A DNA stretch of 54,502 nt from Tardiphaga sp. Its GTDB lineage: Bacteria; Pseudomonadota; Alphaproteobacteria; Rhizobiales; Xanthobacteraceae. The DNA lies in assembly GCF_028290495.1 (NCBI RefSeq), contig NZ_JAQGJT010000104.1, forward strand, positions 1 through 54,502, read 5' to 3'. The position numbers were made by a program, and so were the translations under genes. Shown in pieces: positions 42,280 to 52,803 of the stretch (position 1 is its first letter; each line of letters starts with the position of its first letter). The notes under the pieces were generated by a model. It was not told the origin of the DNA. It worked only from the letters and a program-made list of their open reading frames with translations, and searched no databases.

Positions 42280-43198
42280 CTTCGTCGGGCTTTTCCTGCT
42301 GGGTCCAGTGACCGCTGTCGCGGACCAGATGTTTCTCCAGATCCGGCACCAGCTTCTCCATACCATCGGCGGATGACGGCGGCAGCACCGCATCGTTCTC
42401 GGCCATGATCATCAGCGCCGGCACCCGCACCACGGGGTCGAGATCGGCGGAGCGCTCCCAGTTCCGCGTGATGTTGCGATACCAGTTGATGCCACCCGTG
42501 AAGCCCGAGGCCGTATAGGCCTCGACGAACACCTGCTTCTCTTCATCCGACAGGATCGCCGGCCGGCGATCCTTGCTGGCCTCATAGGACGCGACGATCT
42601 GCGGAAACGCCAGGTTGGGCCTGCCGCCTTCGGCGCCCGGCTTCGGCGGCAGCGGCTTGCGCATGAAGACGTCGAAGGTACGCCCGACATCCTCGGCAAA
42701 AATCTGGTCCGGTTCCTGCGAGTCCTGAAACTGGACGACATACATCTGGTCGCCGAGCCGCTTGCGAAGAATTGCGATCGGATCAGCCGGCGCGCGCGGC
42801 AGATGCGGCGTGTTGATGCCGACCACGCCGGCAACGCGGTCGATATGGCGCAGGGGCATTTGCCAGACGACAAAGCCGCCCCAGTCGTGGCCGACGAAGA
42901 TCGCCTGATCGATCTTGAGATGATCGAGCAGTCCGACGAGATCGCCGGTCAGGTGTTCGATGTCGTAGTCCTCGACGGCGTCCGGCCGGTCAGTCGCGCC
43001 GAAACCACGCTGGTCCGGCGCGATAACGCGGATGCCGGCGGCCGCGAGCGCCTTGATCTGATGCCGCCAGGAGAACGCCAGTTCCGGCCAGCCGTGGCAC
43101 AGCACCATCGGCGGCGCGTCGCTCATCGGCCCGGAATCGTAGTAGCCCATCCGGATGCCGTTGACCTCGGCAAAATGCAGCGGCGGCATGTCAATCAT
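42236..43198 (-). CDS. Alpha/beta hydrolase, epoxide-hydrolase-like
   Basis: 320 residues. HGWPELAFSWRHQ holds the HGxP oxyanion motif. The nucleophile is Asp105 in VGHDWGGFV, giving the Asp-His pattern of epoxide hydrolases (and not the Ser type next door). The end carries RDSGHWTQQEKPDEV with the catalytic His. It turns epoxides into diols or dehalogenates; the lid Tyr residues needed for epoxides could not be placed firmly. It has a convergent overlap with 41290-42279 and is upstream of the small DUF6489-like gene by 66 bases. Confidence 0.85.
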   Translation of the reverse strand: MIDMPPLHFAEVNGIRMGYYDSGPMSDAPPMVLCHGWPELAFSWRHQIKALAAAGIRVIAPDQRGFGATDRPDAVEDYDIEHLTGDLVGLLDHLKIDQAIFVGHDWGGFVVWQMPLRHIDRVAGVVGINTPHLPRAPADPIAILRKRLGDQMYVVQFQDSQEPDQIFAEDVGRTFDVFMRKPLPPKPGAEGGRPNLAFPQIVASYEASKDRRPAILSDEEKQVFVEAYTASGFTGGINWYRNITRNWERSADLDPVVRVPALMIMAENDAVLPPSSADGMEKLVPDLEKHLVRDSGHWTQQEKPDEVSARLIEWRRRRFG

Positions 43199-43264
43199 CG
43201 GGGATCTCCGTCTCTTCCCTCCCCCTGCGCGGCGAAGCCGCGTGCAGCAGGACGCTGGCGCCGC

Positions 43265-43516
43265 CTACTTCTTCTCCTTCGGCCGCGTGCCGAGATTGGC
43301 CATGTTCAAAAACATCTCCTGGAAACGTTCGCCCATCTTCGGATCAAACGTGAACCAGCTCTGCATCAGCGATTCCGGCGAGAACTTGTCGATGTTGGCC
43401 ATCATCTTTCCCTGCAGCTGATCCATCATCGCGGCCTGCATCGGCTGCACGTCGGGAAGCCCCAGGAACGCCCGCGCCTCTTCGGGCGTGCAGTCCATGA
43501 CAACGGTTACTTTCAT
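43265..43516 (-). CDS. Small DUF6489-like protein
   Basis: 83 residues from ATG 43516, which has AGGAG seven bases before it. Reads KVTVVMDCTPEEARAFLGLP, then DVQPMQAAMMDQLQGKM, Met-rich and acidic. From memory it fits the alphaproteobacterial DUF6489 family, which has no defined role. It precedes the epoxide-hydrolase-like gene on the same strand. Confidence 0.65.
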   Translation of the reverse strand: MKVTVVMDCTPEEARAFLGLPDVQPMQAAMMDQLQGKMMANIDKFSPESLMQSWFTFDPKMGERFQEMFLNMANLGTRPKEKK

Positions 43517-43624
43517 CGAACGCTCCTTAATCAACTCGCCCCGCGCATGGCGAAGCATCCGCAGTATCGCCACGGTCAGCGCTGCGATGCAAGCCGAGTG
43601 AAATATAGAGTGCAGTGCGAAGGA

Positions 43625-44878
43625 TCAGCCGAAGCGTTCGACCGCGAAGGCCGTGGGATCGGTGAACGGCGCCACGCCCGTCACCATATCCGCGAGCAGA
43701 CGGCCGCTGACCGGGCCGAGCGTCAGGCCGTGATGCTGGTGGCCGAAATCGAACCACAGCCCCTTGTGGCGCGGCGCGCGGCCGATCACCGGCAGCATGT
43801 CCGGCAGGCATGGCCGCGAGCCCATCCACGGCTGCGGCTCGATCGGCAAGCCCAGCGGAAATAGCGTGCGCGCGACCGGCAGCGTGCGCGCGATCTGCAC
43901 CGGCGTCGGCGGCGCGTCGCGGCGGGCAAATTCGGCGCCGGTGGTGAGGCGAATGCCGCGGTTCATCGGCGCCAGCAGATAGCCGCGGTCGGTGTCGAGC
44001 ACGGGGTGATGCAGCACGGCATTGCCGGATGGCGCGAGGTGAATGTGATAGCCGCGCTTGGTCTTCATCGGGATGTTGTAGCCGAGCGGCCGGTACACCT
44101 CGTCCGACCACGGCCCGAGCGCCACGACCGCATCGCGCGCCACCAGCGCGCCATTGGGGCCGGCGACGCGCCAGCCGCCGTCGCCTTGCGTCAAAGTCCG
44201 CGCGTCAGCCGCAAGGAAGCGGCCGCCCTTGCGAATGAACAGTTTGGCATAGGCCTTGGCCAGCGCGCCGGGATCAGAGATGAAGCCGGGCGCCGGCCAG
44301 TGAATCGCGCCGACAAACCCGCCGGACAGGTTCGGCTCCCGGGCCGCGATGGCATCGGCGTCGAGCACGTCGCCATTGATGCCATAGTCGCGATCGCGCG
44401 CGAGTTCTCCGAGGCTCTTGTCCATCGTCGCCTGCGAGCGAAACAGCTTGATCCAGCCGGTGCGGCGCAGCAGTTCGGGCACGCCGGCTTCCACGATCAG
44501 CGCCTCGTGCTCTCCGAGGCTGCGCTGGATCAGCGGCAGCGCAGCCAGCGCGCTGCGCAGCGTTCCGGCCGGCGACGAATTGAGGAAATAGCGCGTGATC
44601 CACGGCAGAAAGTCCGGCAGCGCGCCGAAATGGTAATGCACATCGGCCGAACGGTTCAGCGCATATTTCAGGATCTGGCCGAAATCGCGCGGGAACATAT
44701 AGGGGAATACCGAGGTGCATTCGATCAGGCCGGCATTGCCGTAGCTGGTCTCCTCGCCAGCGCGCTCGTGTCTGTCGACCAGCACCACGTTGCGGCCGCG
44801 CGCCTGCAAATGCAGCGCCGCCGACACGCCCACCATGCCGGCGCCGAGCACCAGCACGTCCGCCTTCAATTCCGCCAT
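43625..44878 (-). CDS. FAD oxidoreductase, DadA-like D-amino-acid dehydrogenase type
   Basis: 417 residues. The FAD dinucleotide site is DVLVLGAGMVGVSAALHLQ at the N-terminus, followed by DRHERAGEETSYGNAGLIEC. Late marks are GSRPCLPDMLPVIGRAP and FGHQHHGLTLGP, typical of the DadA/DAO family. It would deaminate a D-amino acid or a glycine derivative, passing electrons to the quinone pool. It is divergent from the dipeptide transporter operon, 248 bases apart, which suggests use of imported D-residue peptides or opines. The exact substrate is not visible. Confidence 0.87.
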   Translation of the reverse strand: MAELKADVLVLGAGMVGVSAALHLQARGRNVVLVDRHERAGEETSYGNAGLIECTSVFPYMFPRDFGQILKYALNRSADVHYHFGALPDFLPWITRYFLNSSPAGTLRSALAALPLIQRSLGEHEALIVEAGVPELLRRTGWIKLFRSQATMDKSLGELARDRDYGINGDVLDADAIAAREPNLSGGFVGAIHWPAPGFISDPGALAKAYAKLFIRKGGRFLAADARTLTQGDGGWRVAGPNGALVARDAVVALGPWSDEVYRPLGYNIPMKTKRGYHIHLAPSGNAVLHHPVLDTDRGYLLAPMNRGIRLTTGAEFARRDAPPTPVQIARTLPVARTLFPLGLPIEPQPWMGSRPCLPDMLPVIGRAPRHKGLWFDFGHQHHGLTLGPVSGRLLADMVTGVAPFTDPTAFAVERFG

Positions 44879-45126
44879 CCGTACCCCGAAGATTGATTGT
44901 CAGATCGACCGCCTTGGCGATCTCTTAGCGCGGGGTGATGGCAACACCGTGAAGCCACCATGCATAGCGAGATGCCGACCCTGCATCGAAGCAAGGATCG
45001 CGCCAGCTGCCCTGATTTGCGGCGGCCAGCGCCGGTAAATCACGCTTGCGCAGAGTACGAACTCTGCCAACAATGCAACCACGGCGCGGGTACCCCTCGC
45101 CGGCAGCTGCAGGAAAGCCTCGCCAG
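44879..45126. other. Divergent promoter region without a gene
   Basis: 248 bases between the DadA-like gene and the peptide-binding gene. No convincing frame and no clear inverted operator were seen. AGGAAA before the ATG at 45127 is the only ribosome-site-like piece. Confidence 0.5.
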
Positions 45127-46731
45127 ATGTCCATACGCCAGGTTTGCATCAAGCTTCATCTTGCAGCGGTCGCCGCACTCATCGCAACCGCGTTCGTGCC
45201 CGCCTCCGCGCAGACCTTGCGCTACGCCAACCAGGGCGACCTCAAATCTCTCGACCCCTATACGCTGCGCGAGACCACCACGATCGCGCATCACGGCCAA
45301 GTCTATGAAGGCCTCGTGGGTCGCGGCAAGAATCTCGAGATCATTCCCGCGCTCGCCGAAAGCTGGGAGACCCCGGAGCCGACGCGCTGGCGCTTTCACC
45401 TGCGCAAGAACGTCAAATTCGCCAATGGCGATCCCTTCACCGCCGACGACGTGGTGTTCTCCGCCGACCGCGTCCGCGCCAAGGGCTCCGACTTCCAGAC
45501 CGTGGTGCCCGCCGATGCCAAGGCGATCAAGATCGACGAGTACACGGTCGATTTCGTGCTCACCCAGCCCAATCCCATCCTCACCTCGCAGTGGGATGTC
45601 TGGTACATCATGGACAGGAAGTGGGCCGAGGCGAACAACGCCGTGTCGCCCACGCCGGCCGCGGCGACCTCGCCGAGCTTCGCCTCACTGAATGCCAACG
45701 GCACCGGGCCTTTCACGATCGAAAGCCACCAGCCCGGCGTCAAGACCGTGTTCAAGGTCAATCCGAACTGGTGGGGCAAGCCCGAGCACAATCTCAAGGA
45801 AATCGTCTTCACGCCGATCTCCTCGGACGCCACCCGCGTCGCGGCGCTGTTGTCCGGCGAGGTCGATATCATCGAACCGGTGCCGGTGCAGGACATCGCG
45901 CGCGTCAACGGCAGCGCCAACGCCACCGTACTGGCGGGGCCGGAACTGCGCACCATCTTTCTCGGCATGGACCAGATCCGCGACGAGCTTCTGGTCTCCA
46001 ACGTCAAGGGCAAGAACCCGTTCAAGGATATCCGCGTCCGCGAAGCTTTCTACAAGGCCATCGACATCGAGCTGATCAAGACCCGCGTGATGCGCGGGCT
46101 GTCGACGCCGTCGGCGCTGATGATCGCGCCGCCTCTGTTCAAGCTGTCGGGCGACTTCACGCGGCCGAAATATGACGCCGAGGGCGCCAGGAAACTGCTC
46201 GCCGAAGCCGGCTATCCCGACGGCTTCGAACTCGGCATGGACTGCCCGAACGACCGCTACGTCAACGACGCCGCGATCTGCCAGGCCGTGGTCGGCATGC
46301 TCTCGCGGATCGGCGTCAAGGTGACGCTGAACGCGCAGCCCAAGGCGCTGTTCTTCGGCAAGATATTCAAGTCGGGCGGCTACCAGACCTCGTTCTATCT
46401 GCTCGGCTGGACGCCCGGCACGCAGGATTCCCACAACGTGATGTTCGACATCATGGGCTGCCGCGACAATCCGGCCAGCTCGCGCGGCGCCACCAATGTC
46501 GCCGGCTACTGCAACAAGGATTTCGACGCGCTGACCGACAAGGTGCTGCAAGAGACTGACACGACGAAGCGCGACCTGCTGATCAAGGCCGCCTACGAGA
46601 TCGCCAACAAGGATTTTGCCTACATCCCGCTGCACCAGCAGGCGCTGGCCTGGGGCGTGTCAAAGAAGGTCAAGCTGGTACAACGCCCGGACAACCAGGT
46701 GCTGCCCTACTGGGTCGTCAAGCAGGATTAG
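45127..46731 (+). CDS. Peptide/opine ABC periplasmic binding protein (DppA/OppA-like)
   Basis: 534 residues from ATG 45127 (a frame from 45046 has no signal logic). Sec signal at residues 1-28 ends in VPASAQ. The mature part, TLRYANQGDLKSLDPYTLRE, is the SBP_bac_5 fold, with LRKNVKFANGDPFTADDVVFS as family motif and LLAEAGYPDGFELGMDCPND later. It is the receptor of the DppBCDF system downstream. It likely binds peptides or opine-like compounds, given the DadA-like oxidase alongside. Repeat B copy 5 fills the gap to dppB. Confidence 0.9.
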   Translation: MSIRQVCIKLHLAAVAALIATAFVPASAQTLRYANQGDLKSLDPYTLRETTTIAHHGQVYEGLVGRGKNLEIIPALAESWETPEPTRWRFHLRKNVKFANGDPFTADDVVFSADRVRAKGSDFQTVVPADAKAIKIDEYTVDFVLTQPNPILTSQWDVWYIMDRKWAEANNAVSPTPAAATSPSFASLNANGTGPFTIESHQPGVKTVFKVNPNWWGKPEHNLKEIVFTPISSDATRVAALLSGEVDIIEPVPVQDIARVNGSANATVLAGPELRTIFLGMDQIRDELLVSNVKGKNPFKDIRVREAFYKAIDIELIKTRVMRGLSTPSALMIAPPLFKLSGDFTRPKYDAEGARKLLAEAGYPDGFELGMDCPNDRYVNDAAICQAVVGMLSRIGVKVTLNAQPKALFFGKIFKSGGYQTSFYLLGWTPGTQDSHNVMFDIMGCRDNPASSRGATNVAGYCNKDFDALTDKVLQETDTTKRDLLIKAAYEIANKDFAYIPLHQQALAWGVSKKVKLVQRPDNQVLPYWVVKQD

Positions 46732-46794
46732 GACGTCGTTACCTTGAAGGCATCAGCGTCATGGCAAGGAGCCTCGCGCGCCACGCACACTCCC

Positions 46795-46897
46795 CTCATC
46801 CTGAGGAGCCGCGCGTTTCGCGCGGCGTCTCGAAGGATCGGCCGCAAGCGCCGCATGGTTCGAGACGCGCGCAACGGCGCGCTCCTCACCATGAGGA
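46795..46897. repeat. Family B hairpin repeat, copy 5, between receptor and permease genes
   Basis: CCCCTCATCCTGAGGAGCCG to GCGCTCCTCACCATGAGG, with inner GCGTCTCGAAGGATCG and CATGGTTCGAGACGCG. It lies after the binding-protein stop and before dppB. A hairpin of this kind can protect the upstream message. Confidence 0.85.
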
Positions 46898-46964
46898 CGG
46901 CGACAGGTCCGACGACACCCGCACGAGTTGAACGCTGAACCAATAACGAAAGCGAAAGGATCCC

Positions 46965-47945
46965 ATGCTCGCTTTCATCCTGCGCCGCGCGCTGCAGTCG
47001 ATCGGCGTGATGATCGCCGTCGGCATCATCTCGTTTACGATGTTCCGCTTCGCCGGCGACCCCGTGAACCAGATGGTGGCGCTCGACACCTCGCCGGCGC
47101 AACGCGCGGAAATCCGCGCGTCGCTCGGGCTCGACGATCCCGTGGTGGTGCAGTTCGCGCGCTATTTCGGCAATGCCATCAAGTTCAAATTCGGCGTGTC
47201 CTACCAGTTTCGCCAGCCGGTCTCGGCGCTGCTGCAGGAGCGCATGCCGGCAACGCTCGAACTCGCCACCTGCGCCACCGTGCTGGCGATGGGCTTCGGC
47301 ATTCTGATGGGCATCTACTCGGCGCTGCGACGCGATTCGTTTCTCGCCAAGGTGCTGCAGGCGGTGTCGCTGGTCGGCATCTCGCTGCCGACCTTCCTGA
47401 TTGGCATCCTGCTGATCTATCTGTTTTCCGTGACGCTCGGCTGGCTGCCGTCCTTCGGCCGCGGCGACGTGGTGAAATTCGGCTGGTGGTCGACCGGGTT
47501 GCTCACGCTGTCCGGGTTGAAGGCGCTTGTCCTGCCCTCGATCACGCTTGGCCTGTTCCAGATGACGCTGATCATGCGGCTGGTGCGCGCCGAAATGCTT
47601 GAAGTGCTGCGCACCGACTATATCCGCTTTGCCCGGGCGCGCGGCCTCACCACCCGCGCGATCCATTTCGGCCATGCGTTGAAAAATACTTTGGTGCCGG
47701 TGATCACCGTCGCCGGGCTGCAGTTCGGCTCGGTGATCGCCTTCGCCATCATCACCGAAACGGTGTTCCAGTGGCCGGGCATGGGGCTGCTGTTCGTGCA
47801 GGCCGTGCAGAATGTCGATATCCCGATCATGGCCGCCTATCTGCTGGTGGTTTCGCTGATCTTCGTCACCATCAACCTGATCGTCGATATCCTTTACACG
47901 GTCGTCGATCCGCGCCTGCGCGCCAGCTTGAACCGCACCGCATGA
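46965..47945 (+). CDS. dppB: Dipeptide ABC permease, DppB type
   Basis: 326-residue inner-membrane permease with about six spans. The N-terminal FILRRALQSIGVMIAVGIIS and ARARGLTTRAIHFGHALKNT, the EAA coupling loop of BPD_transp_1, are typical of DppB/OppB. It is followed by dppC with a four-base ATGA overlap. The gene name reflects family position, and the carried peptide class is unknown. Confidence 0.92.
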   Translation: MLAFILRRALQSIGVMIAVGIISFTMFRFAGDPVNQMVALDTSPAQRAEIRASLGLDDPVVVQFARYFGNAIKFKFGVSYQFRQPVSALLQERMPATLELATCATVLAMGFGILMGIYSALRRDSFLAKVLQAVSLVGISLPTFLIGILLIYLFSVTLGWLPSFGRGDVVKFGWWSTGLLTLSGLKALVLPSITLGLFQMTLIMRLVRAEMLEVLRTDYIRFARARGLTTRAIHFGHALKNTLVPVITVAGLQFGSVIAFAIITETVFQWPGMGLLFVQAVQNVDIPIMAAYLLVVSLIFVTINLIVDILYTVVDPRLRASLNRTA

Positions 47946-48886
47946 GCCAGATTTTAGAAACAACAAGCTCCAAGTCGTCCCTGATCGCGCGTGCGATCGA
48001 CAGCGATATCTTCTATTCGTTTCGGCGCTCGAAGCTGACGATGGCTGCGGCCTTCATCGCGCTGCTGCTGATCGTGATGGCGCTGTTTGCGCCATTGCTT
48101 TCCGTGCAGGACCCGTTCGACCCGCGCCAGCTCGAACTGATCAATTCGCGCATCCCGCCGCTGTGGACGGCGGATGGCCAGCGGCCCTACCTGTTCGGCA
48201 CCGATGAGCAGGGCCGCGACATCTTCTCGGCGATCCTCTACGGCATGCGGATTTCGCTTGCGGTCGGCGTTCTCGGCGTGTCGTTCGCCGCGGTGCTCGG
48301 CATCGGGCTCGGGCTCGTCGCCGGCTATGTCGGCGGCGCGGTCGACAGCCTGATCATGCGCATCGCCGATGTGCAGCTCACCTTCCCGGCGATCCTGATT
48401 GCGCTGCTGATTGACGGCGTCGCCAAGTCCGTGTTCAGCAACCGTCTGGATTCGATGGGCACGCCCTTGGTGCTGGTGGTTGCGATCGGCCTGAGCTTCT
48501 GGGTGCAATATGCCCGCACGGTCAGGGGCTCGGTGATGGTCGAGAAGAACAAGGACTATGTCGCGGCCGCGCAATTGATCGGGCTGCCGGCGCGCATCAT
48601 CATGATGCGCCACGTGCTGCCGAACACGATGGGGCCGATCCTGGTGATCGCCACCATCAACCTCGCGCTCGCGATCATCACCGAGGCGACATTGTCGTTC
48701 CTCGGCTCCGGGATGCCCGACACCATGCCGTCGCTGGGCACGCTGATCCGGATCGGCAACAACTATCTGTTCTCCGGCGAATGGTGGGTCATCGCCTTCC
48801 CGGGCCTTGCGCTGGCGTCGCTGATCCTGTCGATCAACCTGCTCGGCGACTGGTTGCGCGACGCGCTGAATCCGAAACTGCAATGA
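47942..48886 (+). CDS. dppC: Dipeptide ABC permease, DppC type
   Basis: 314 residues. The N-terminal OppC_N region (SKLTMAAAFIALLLIVMALF) precedes a five-span core with the EAA loop AAQLIGLPARIIMMRHVLPN. FGTDEQGRDIFSAILYGMR is a family hallmark. ATG at 47942 overlaps the dppB stop and the gene itself overlaps dppD by four bases, so the four genes form one translation-coupled unit. Confidence 0.92.
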   Translation: MSQILETTSSKSSLIARAIDSDIFYSFRRSKLTMAAAFIALLLIVMALFAPLLSVQDPFDPRQLELINSRIPPLWTADGQRPYLFGTDEQGRDIFSAILYGMRISLAVGVLGVSFAAVLGIGLGLVAGYVGGAVDSLIMRIADVQLTFPAILIALLIDGVAKSVFSNRLDSMGTPLVLVVAIGLSFWVQYARTVRGSVMVEKNKDYVAAAQLIGLPARIIMMRHVLPNTMGPILVIATINLALAIITEATLSFLGSGMPDTMPSLGTLIRIGNNYLFSGEWWVIAFPGLALASLILSINLLGDWLRDALNPKLQ

Positions 48887-49872
48887 GCGAACCCGTGCTC
48901 TCCGTGCGCGATCTGCGCGTCGAATTCGCCGGCCGGCGCGGCGTGCTGCGGGCGATCGACGGCGTCTCGTTCGATATCGCGCGCGGCGAAGTGCTGGGCG
49001 TGGTCGGGGAGTCCGGCGCCGGCAAATCGGTGACCGGGCTGGCGGCCATCGGGCTGATCGATCCGCCCGGCCGCATCAGCGGCGGCGAGATCCTGTTGTC
49101 CGGGTTGCGCATCGACAACCTTCCGCCCGAAGAGATGCGGAAAATCCGCGGCAAGCGGATCGGCATGATCTTTCAGGACCCGCTGACCAGCCTCAACCCG
49201 CTGTACCGGATCGGCGACCAGCTGATCGAGACCATCCGCACCCATCTCGATTTGTCGGAAAGCACGGCGCGCAAACGCGCCATCGAGCTGCTCGCCGAAG
49301 TCGGCATTCCCGCGCCCGACAAGCGCATGGAGGCTTATCCGCATGAATTTTCCGGCGGGATGCGGCAGCGCGTGGTGATCGCGCTGGCGATTTCGGCCGA
49401 GCCCGAACTGATCATCGCCGACGAGCCGACCACCGCGCTGGACGTCTCCGTGCAGGCGCAGATCATCGCGCTGCTGCGAAGGCTCGGCCGCGATCACGGC
49501 ACCGCGGTGATGCTGGTGACCCACGACATGGGCGTGATTGCGGAGACGTCGGACCGCGTCGCGGTGATGTATTCCGGGCGCATCGCCGAGATCGGCCCCG
49601 TGCGCGACGTGGTGCAGAACCCGCTGCATCCCTATGCCAAGGGATTGATGGGCGCGATCCCGACGCTGTCAGGTGATGCCTCGAAACGTCTGGTGCAGAT
49701 CGAGGGTTCGATGCCGCGACTGTCGGCGATTCCGCCGGGCTGCGCCTTCAACCCGCGCTGCGCGTTCGCTTTCGATCGATGCCGGATCGAGCGGCCGCAG
49801 CCGATCGCGGTCGGCGCGCAGCGCGTCGCCTGCCATCTCTACGACACCGCCCACGCGGAGAGCCCGAGATGA
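48883..49872 (+). CDS. dppD: Dipeptide ABC ATPase, DppD type
   Basis: 329 residues. Walker [12 protein letters not shown], signature [15 protein letters not shown], Walker [13 protein letters not shown]. The C-terminal Cys-rich oligopeptide/nickel-transport tail ([15 protein letters not shown]) is typical of DppD/OppD and may bind a 4Fe-4S cluster. Pairs with DppF, whose start overlaps this stop. Confidence 0.93.
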   Translation: MSEPVLSVRDLRVEFAGRRGVLRAIDGVSFDIARGEVLGVVGESGAGKSVTGLAAIGLIDPPGRISGGEILLSGLRIDNLPPEEMRKIRGKRIGMIFQDPLTSLNPLYRIGDQLIETIRTHLDLSESTARKRAIELLAEVGIPAPDKRMEAYPHEFSGGMRQRVVIALAISAEPELIIADEPTTALDVSVQAQIIALLRRLGRDHGTAVMLVTHDMGVIAETSDRVAVMYSGRIAEIGPVRDVVQNPLHPYAKGLMGAIPTLSGDASKRLVQIEGSMPRLSAIPPGCAFNPRCAFAFDRCRIERPQPIAVGAQRVACHLYDTAHAESPR

Positions 49873-50852
49873 GCGCGCTGGTGCAGGTGCGCGATCTTCG
49901 CCGCGCCTTTGATGTCTCGAAGCCGTGGCTGAACCGCGTGCTGGAGCGCGCGCCAATGGAATTTCTGCGCGCGGTCGACGGCGTGTCATTCAAGATTGCC
50001 CGCGGCGAGACCTTTGCGCTGGTCGGTGAATCCGGCTCCGGCAAGACCACGGTGGCGCGGATGGTGGTCGGGCTGCTGCCGCCGTCGTCCGGCGATGTGC
50101 TGATCGACGGCGTCTCGATGAGCGATCCCCGGCAGGCCAGCGCGCGGCAGGCGCTGCGGCGGCGCATCCAGATGATCTTCCAGGACCCCTATGCCAGCCT
50201 CAATCCGCGGATGCGGGTCGACGCCATCGTCGCCGAACCGATCCGCGCGTTCGAACTGTTGCGCGGCGAGCGCGAGATCCGCGGCCGGGTTGGAGAATTG
50301 CTGACACTGGTCGGGTTGCACCCCGATGACGGCGAAAAATTTCCACACCAGTTCTCTGGCGGCCAGCGTCAGCGCATCGCGATTGCGCGGGCGCTGGCGT
50401 CGGAGGCCGACTTCATCGTCTGCGACGAGCCGACGTCGGCGCTCGACGTCTCGGTGCAGGCGCAGATCCTCAATCTGATGCGCGACCTGCAGGACAGGTT
50501 CGGTCTGACCTATCTGTTCATCAGCCACAACCTCGCGGTCGTCCGGCACATGGCGGACCGGATCGGCGTGATGTATCTCGGCCGTATCGTGGAAATCGCG
50601 GAGGGCCGTGAATTGTTCAGCCAGCCGCGCATGCCCTATACAAGGATGCTGCTCGGCGCGGTGCCGGATCTGGCCATGTCCGGTCGCGCGCGGGTCGCGG
50701 TCACCGGCGAAATTCCCAATCCGATCGATCCGCCGTCCGGCTGCGCATTTCATCCGCGCTGCCCGGAAGTGTTCGCGCCGTGCCGAAGCCTGGCGCCGGC
50801 GCTGATCGACGGCGTGGCGTGCCACGCGGTCAACGGGCCACCGCGGGGATAA
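49869..50852 (+). CDS. dppF: Dipeptide ABC ATPase, DppF type
   Basis: 327 residues. Walker A GESGSGKTTVA, signature FSGGQRQRIAIARAL, Walker B FIVCDEPTSALD, and the tail GCAFHPRCPEVFAPC. Completes the ABCDF importer that starts at 45127. Its stop is 147 bases before the end of recA on the other strand; that gap has no gene and no strong terminator. Confidence 0.93.
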   Translation: MSALVQVRDLRRAFDVSKPWLNRVLERAPMEFLRAVDGVSFKIARGETFALVGESGSGKTTVARMVVGLLPPSSGDVLIDGVSMSDPRQASARQALRRRIQMIFQDPYASLNPRMRVDAIVAEPIRAFELLRGEREIRGRVGELLTLVGLHPDDGEKFPHQFSGGQRQRIAIARALASEADFIVCDEPTSALDVSVQAQILNLMRDLQDRFGLTYLFISHNLAVVRHMADRIGVMYLGRIVEIAEGRELFSQPRMPYTRMLLGAVPDLAMSGRARVAVTGEIPNPIDPPSGCAFHPRCPEVFAPCRSLAPALIDGVACHAVNGPPRG

Positions 50853-50998
50853 TCCAAAGCAGCGCTACCGTTACTATCAACGGCAATGGCCAGTGCGCGT
50901 CGCTGGCGACGCGGGGGTCGCCTTCGCTGCGCGGCCCAGACGGCTCCCTCCTCCCCCGCAAGCGAAGAAGGGACCCAGCCTGTAGCCGCCGCGTGGCT

Positions 50999-52093
<1,095 letters not shown>

Positions 52094-52183
52094 ATCAAGC
52101 TCCTTATGAACGGGATTCGCGCGGCGGACAAACAAAGGCAGTCAGGCGATCTGTTGAAACCAACCGTACACCATTCGTTCTAT

Positions 52184-52198
52184 GTTCGCAATATGTTC
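52184..52198 (-). promoter_or_regulatory. SOS (LexA) box upstream of recA
   Basis: GTTCGCAATATGTTC is a GTTC-N7-GTTC direct repeat, the LexA box of Alphaproteobacteria. It ends 91 bases from the recA start, placing it over the expected promoter. A third GTTC stands at 52177-52180. No second site was seen in the window. Confidence 0.85.
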
Positions 52199-52210
52199 TT
52201 TTTAAAATTC

Positions 52211-52270
52211 AGGTACTGGCCTGTTTCCAACCGCAGTGGCCTAGTTTGATTCTTGCAGTGGCCTAATTTA
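52211..52270. repeat. Family E repeat, copy 1 (two boxes)
   Basis: CTGGCCTGTTTCC, five bases, CAGTGGCCTAGTTTGA, then a second CAGTGGCCTAATTTAGA. Three relatives lie at 52717-52756, 53114-53153 and 53488-53547. The multiple 15-base boxes recall transposase-binding repeats at IS21-family ends (inference). Confidence 0.8.
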
Positions 52271-52280
52271 GATTTGGCGC

Positions 52281-52718
52281 ATGAATGCAGACCCCTTAGC
52301 GCGCGTCCGTGTGAGTTTTTCGAAGCAAGGGCTGATGGCGACATTAGGAGCAACGCTTGGCGATATCTCGCCGGGCGCGGTGGAGATTGTCCTTCGGCCC
52401 AATCCTGCCATTTCTCAGCAGCATGGTTTCGTTCATGGCGGCGCGGTAAGCGCAATCGCAGACAGCGCGGCTGGCTATGCAGCCATGAGTCTGATGTCAG
52501 TCGGCATCAGTGTTTTGACCACCGAGTTCAAAATCAATTTTGTTGCGCCCGCGGCAGGCGAGCGGATCATCGCGCGCGGGCGCGTGGTAAAAGCTGGCCG
52601 AACCCTCACCTTAACGCAAACCGACGTCTTCGCGGAGACGGGCGGTCAGGAAAAACTGATTGCCCTCCTCACCGCTACGATGATGTCTATCGCTGGCCGA
52701 GAGGGCATGGACGAGTAG
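52281..52718 (+). CDS. Hotdog-fold thioesterase, PaaI-like
   Basis: 145 residues. The active loop reads QQHGFVHGGAVSAIADSAAG, the HGG motif with a following acidic residue as in PaaI/YbgC-type acyl-CoA thioesterases. TEFKINFVAPAAGERIIA is the second typical strand. It would hydrolyse an aryl- or acyl-CoA. It stands between repeat E copies 1 and 2 and its stop codon overlaps the start of copy 2, so the gene may have come with the repeats. Confidence 0.82.
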   Translation: MNADPLARVRVSFSKQGLMATLGATLGDISPGAVEIVLRPNPAISQQHGFVHGGAVSAIADSAAGYAAMSLMSVGISVLTTEFKINFVAPAAGERIIARGRVVKAGRTLTLTQTDVFAETGGQEKLIALLTATMMSIAGREGMDE

Positions 52719-52756
52719 GTACTGCCCTGTTTCCGGCCTTAGTGGCCTGGTTTGTG
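52717..52756. repeat. Family E repeat, copy 2 (one box)
   Basis: AGGTACTGCCCTGTTTCC, five bases, TAGTGGCCTGGTTTG. Begins within the stop codon of the thioesterase. The second box present in copies 1 and 4 is missing. Confidence 0.75.
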
Positions 52757-52761
52757 AATTT

Positions 52762-52803
52762 CTCATTAATGAGCTTGATTGACCACCATGTCCGATATCG
52801 GAC
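52762..52803. promoter_or_regulatory. Two palindromes upstream of the small Cys protein
   Basis: CTCATTAATGAG (52762-52773) and GTCCGATATCGGAC (52790-52803), both perfect. A related near-palindrome, GTCAATATTGGAC, lies after repeat E copy 4 (from 53549). They could be operator-like, or part of the repeat module. Confidence 0.4.
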
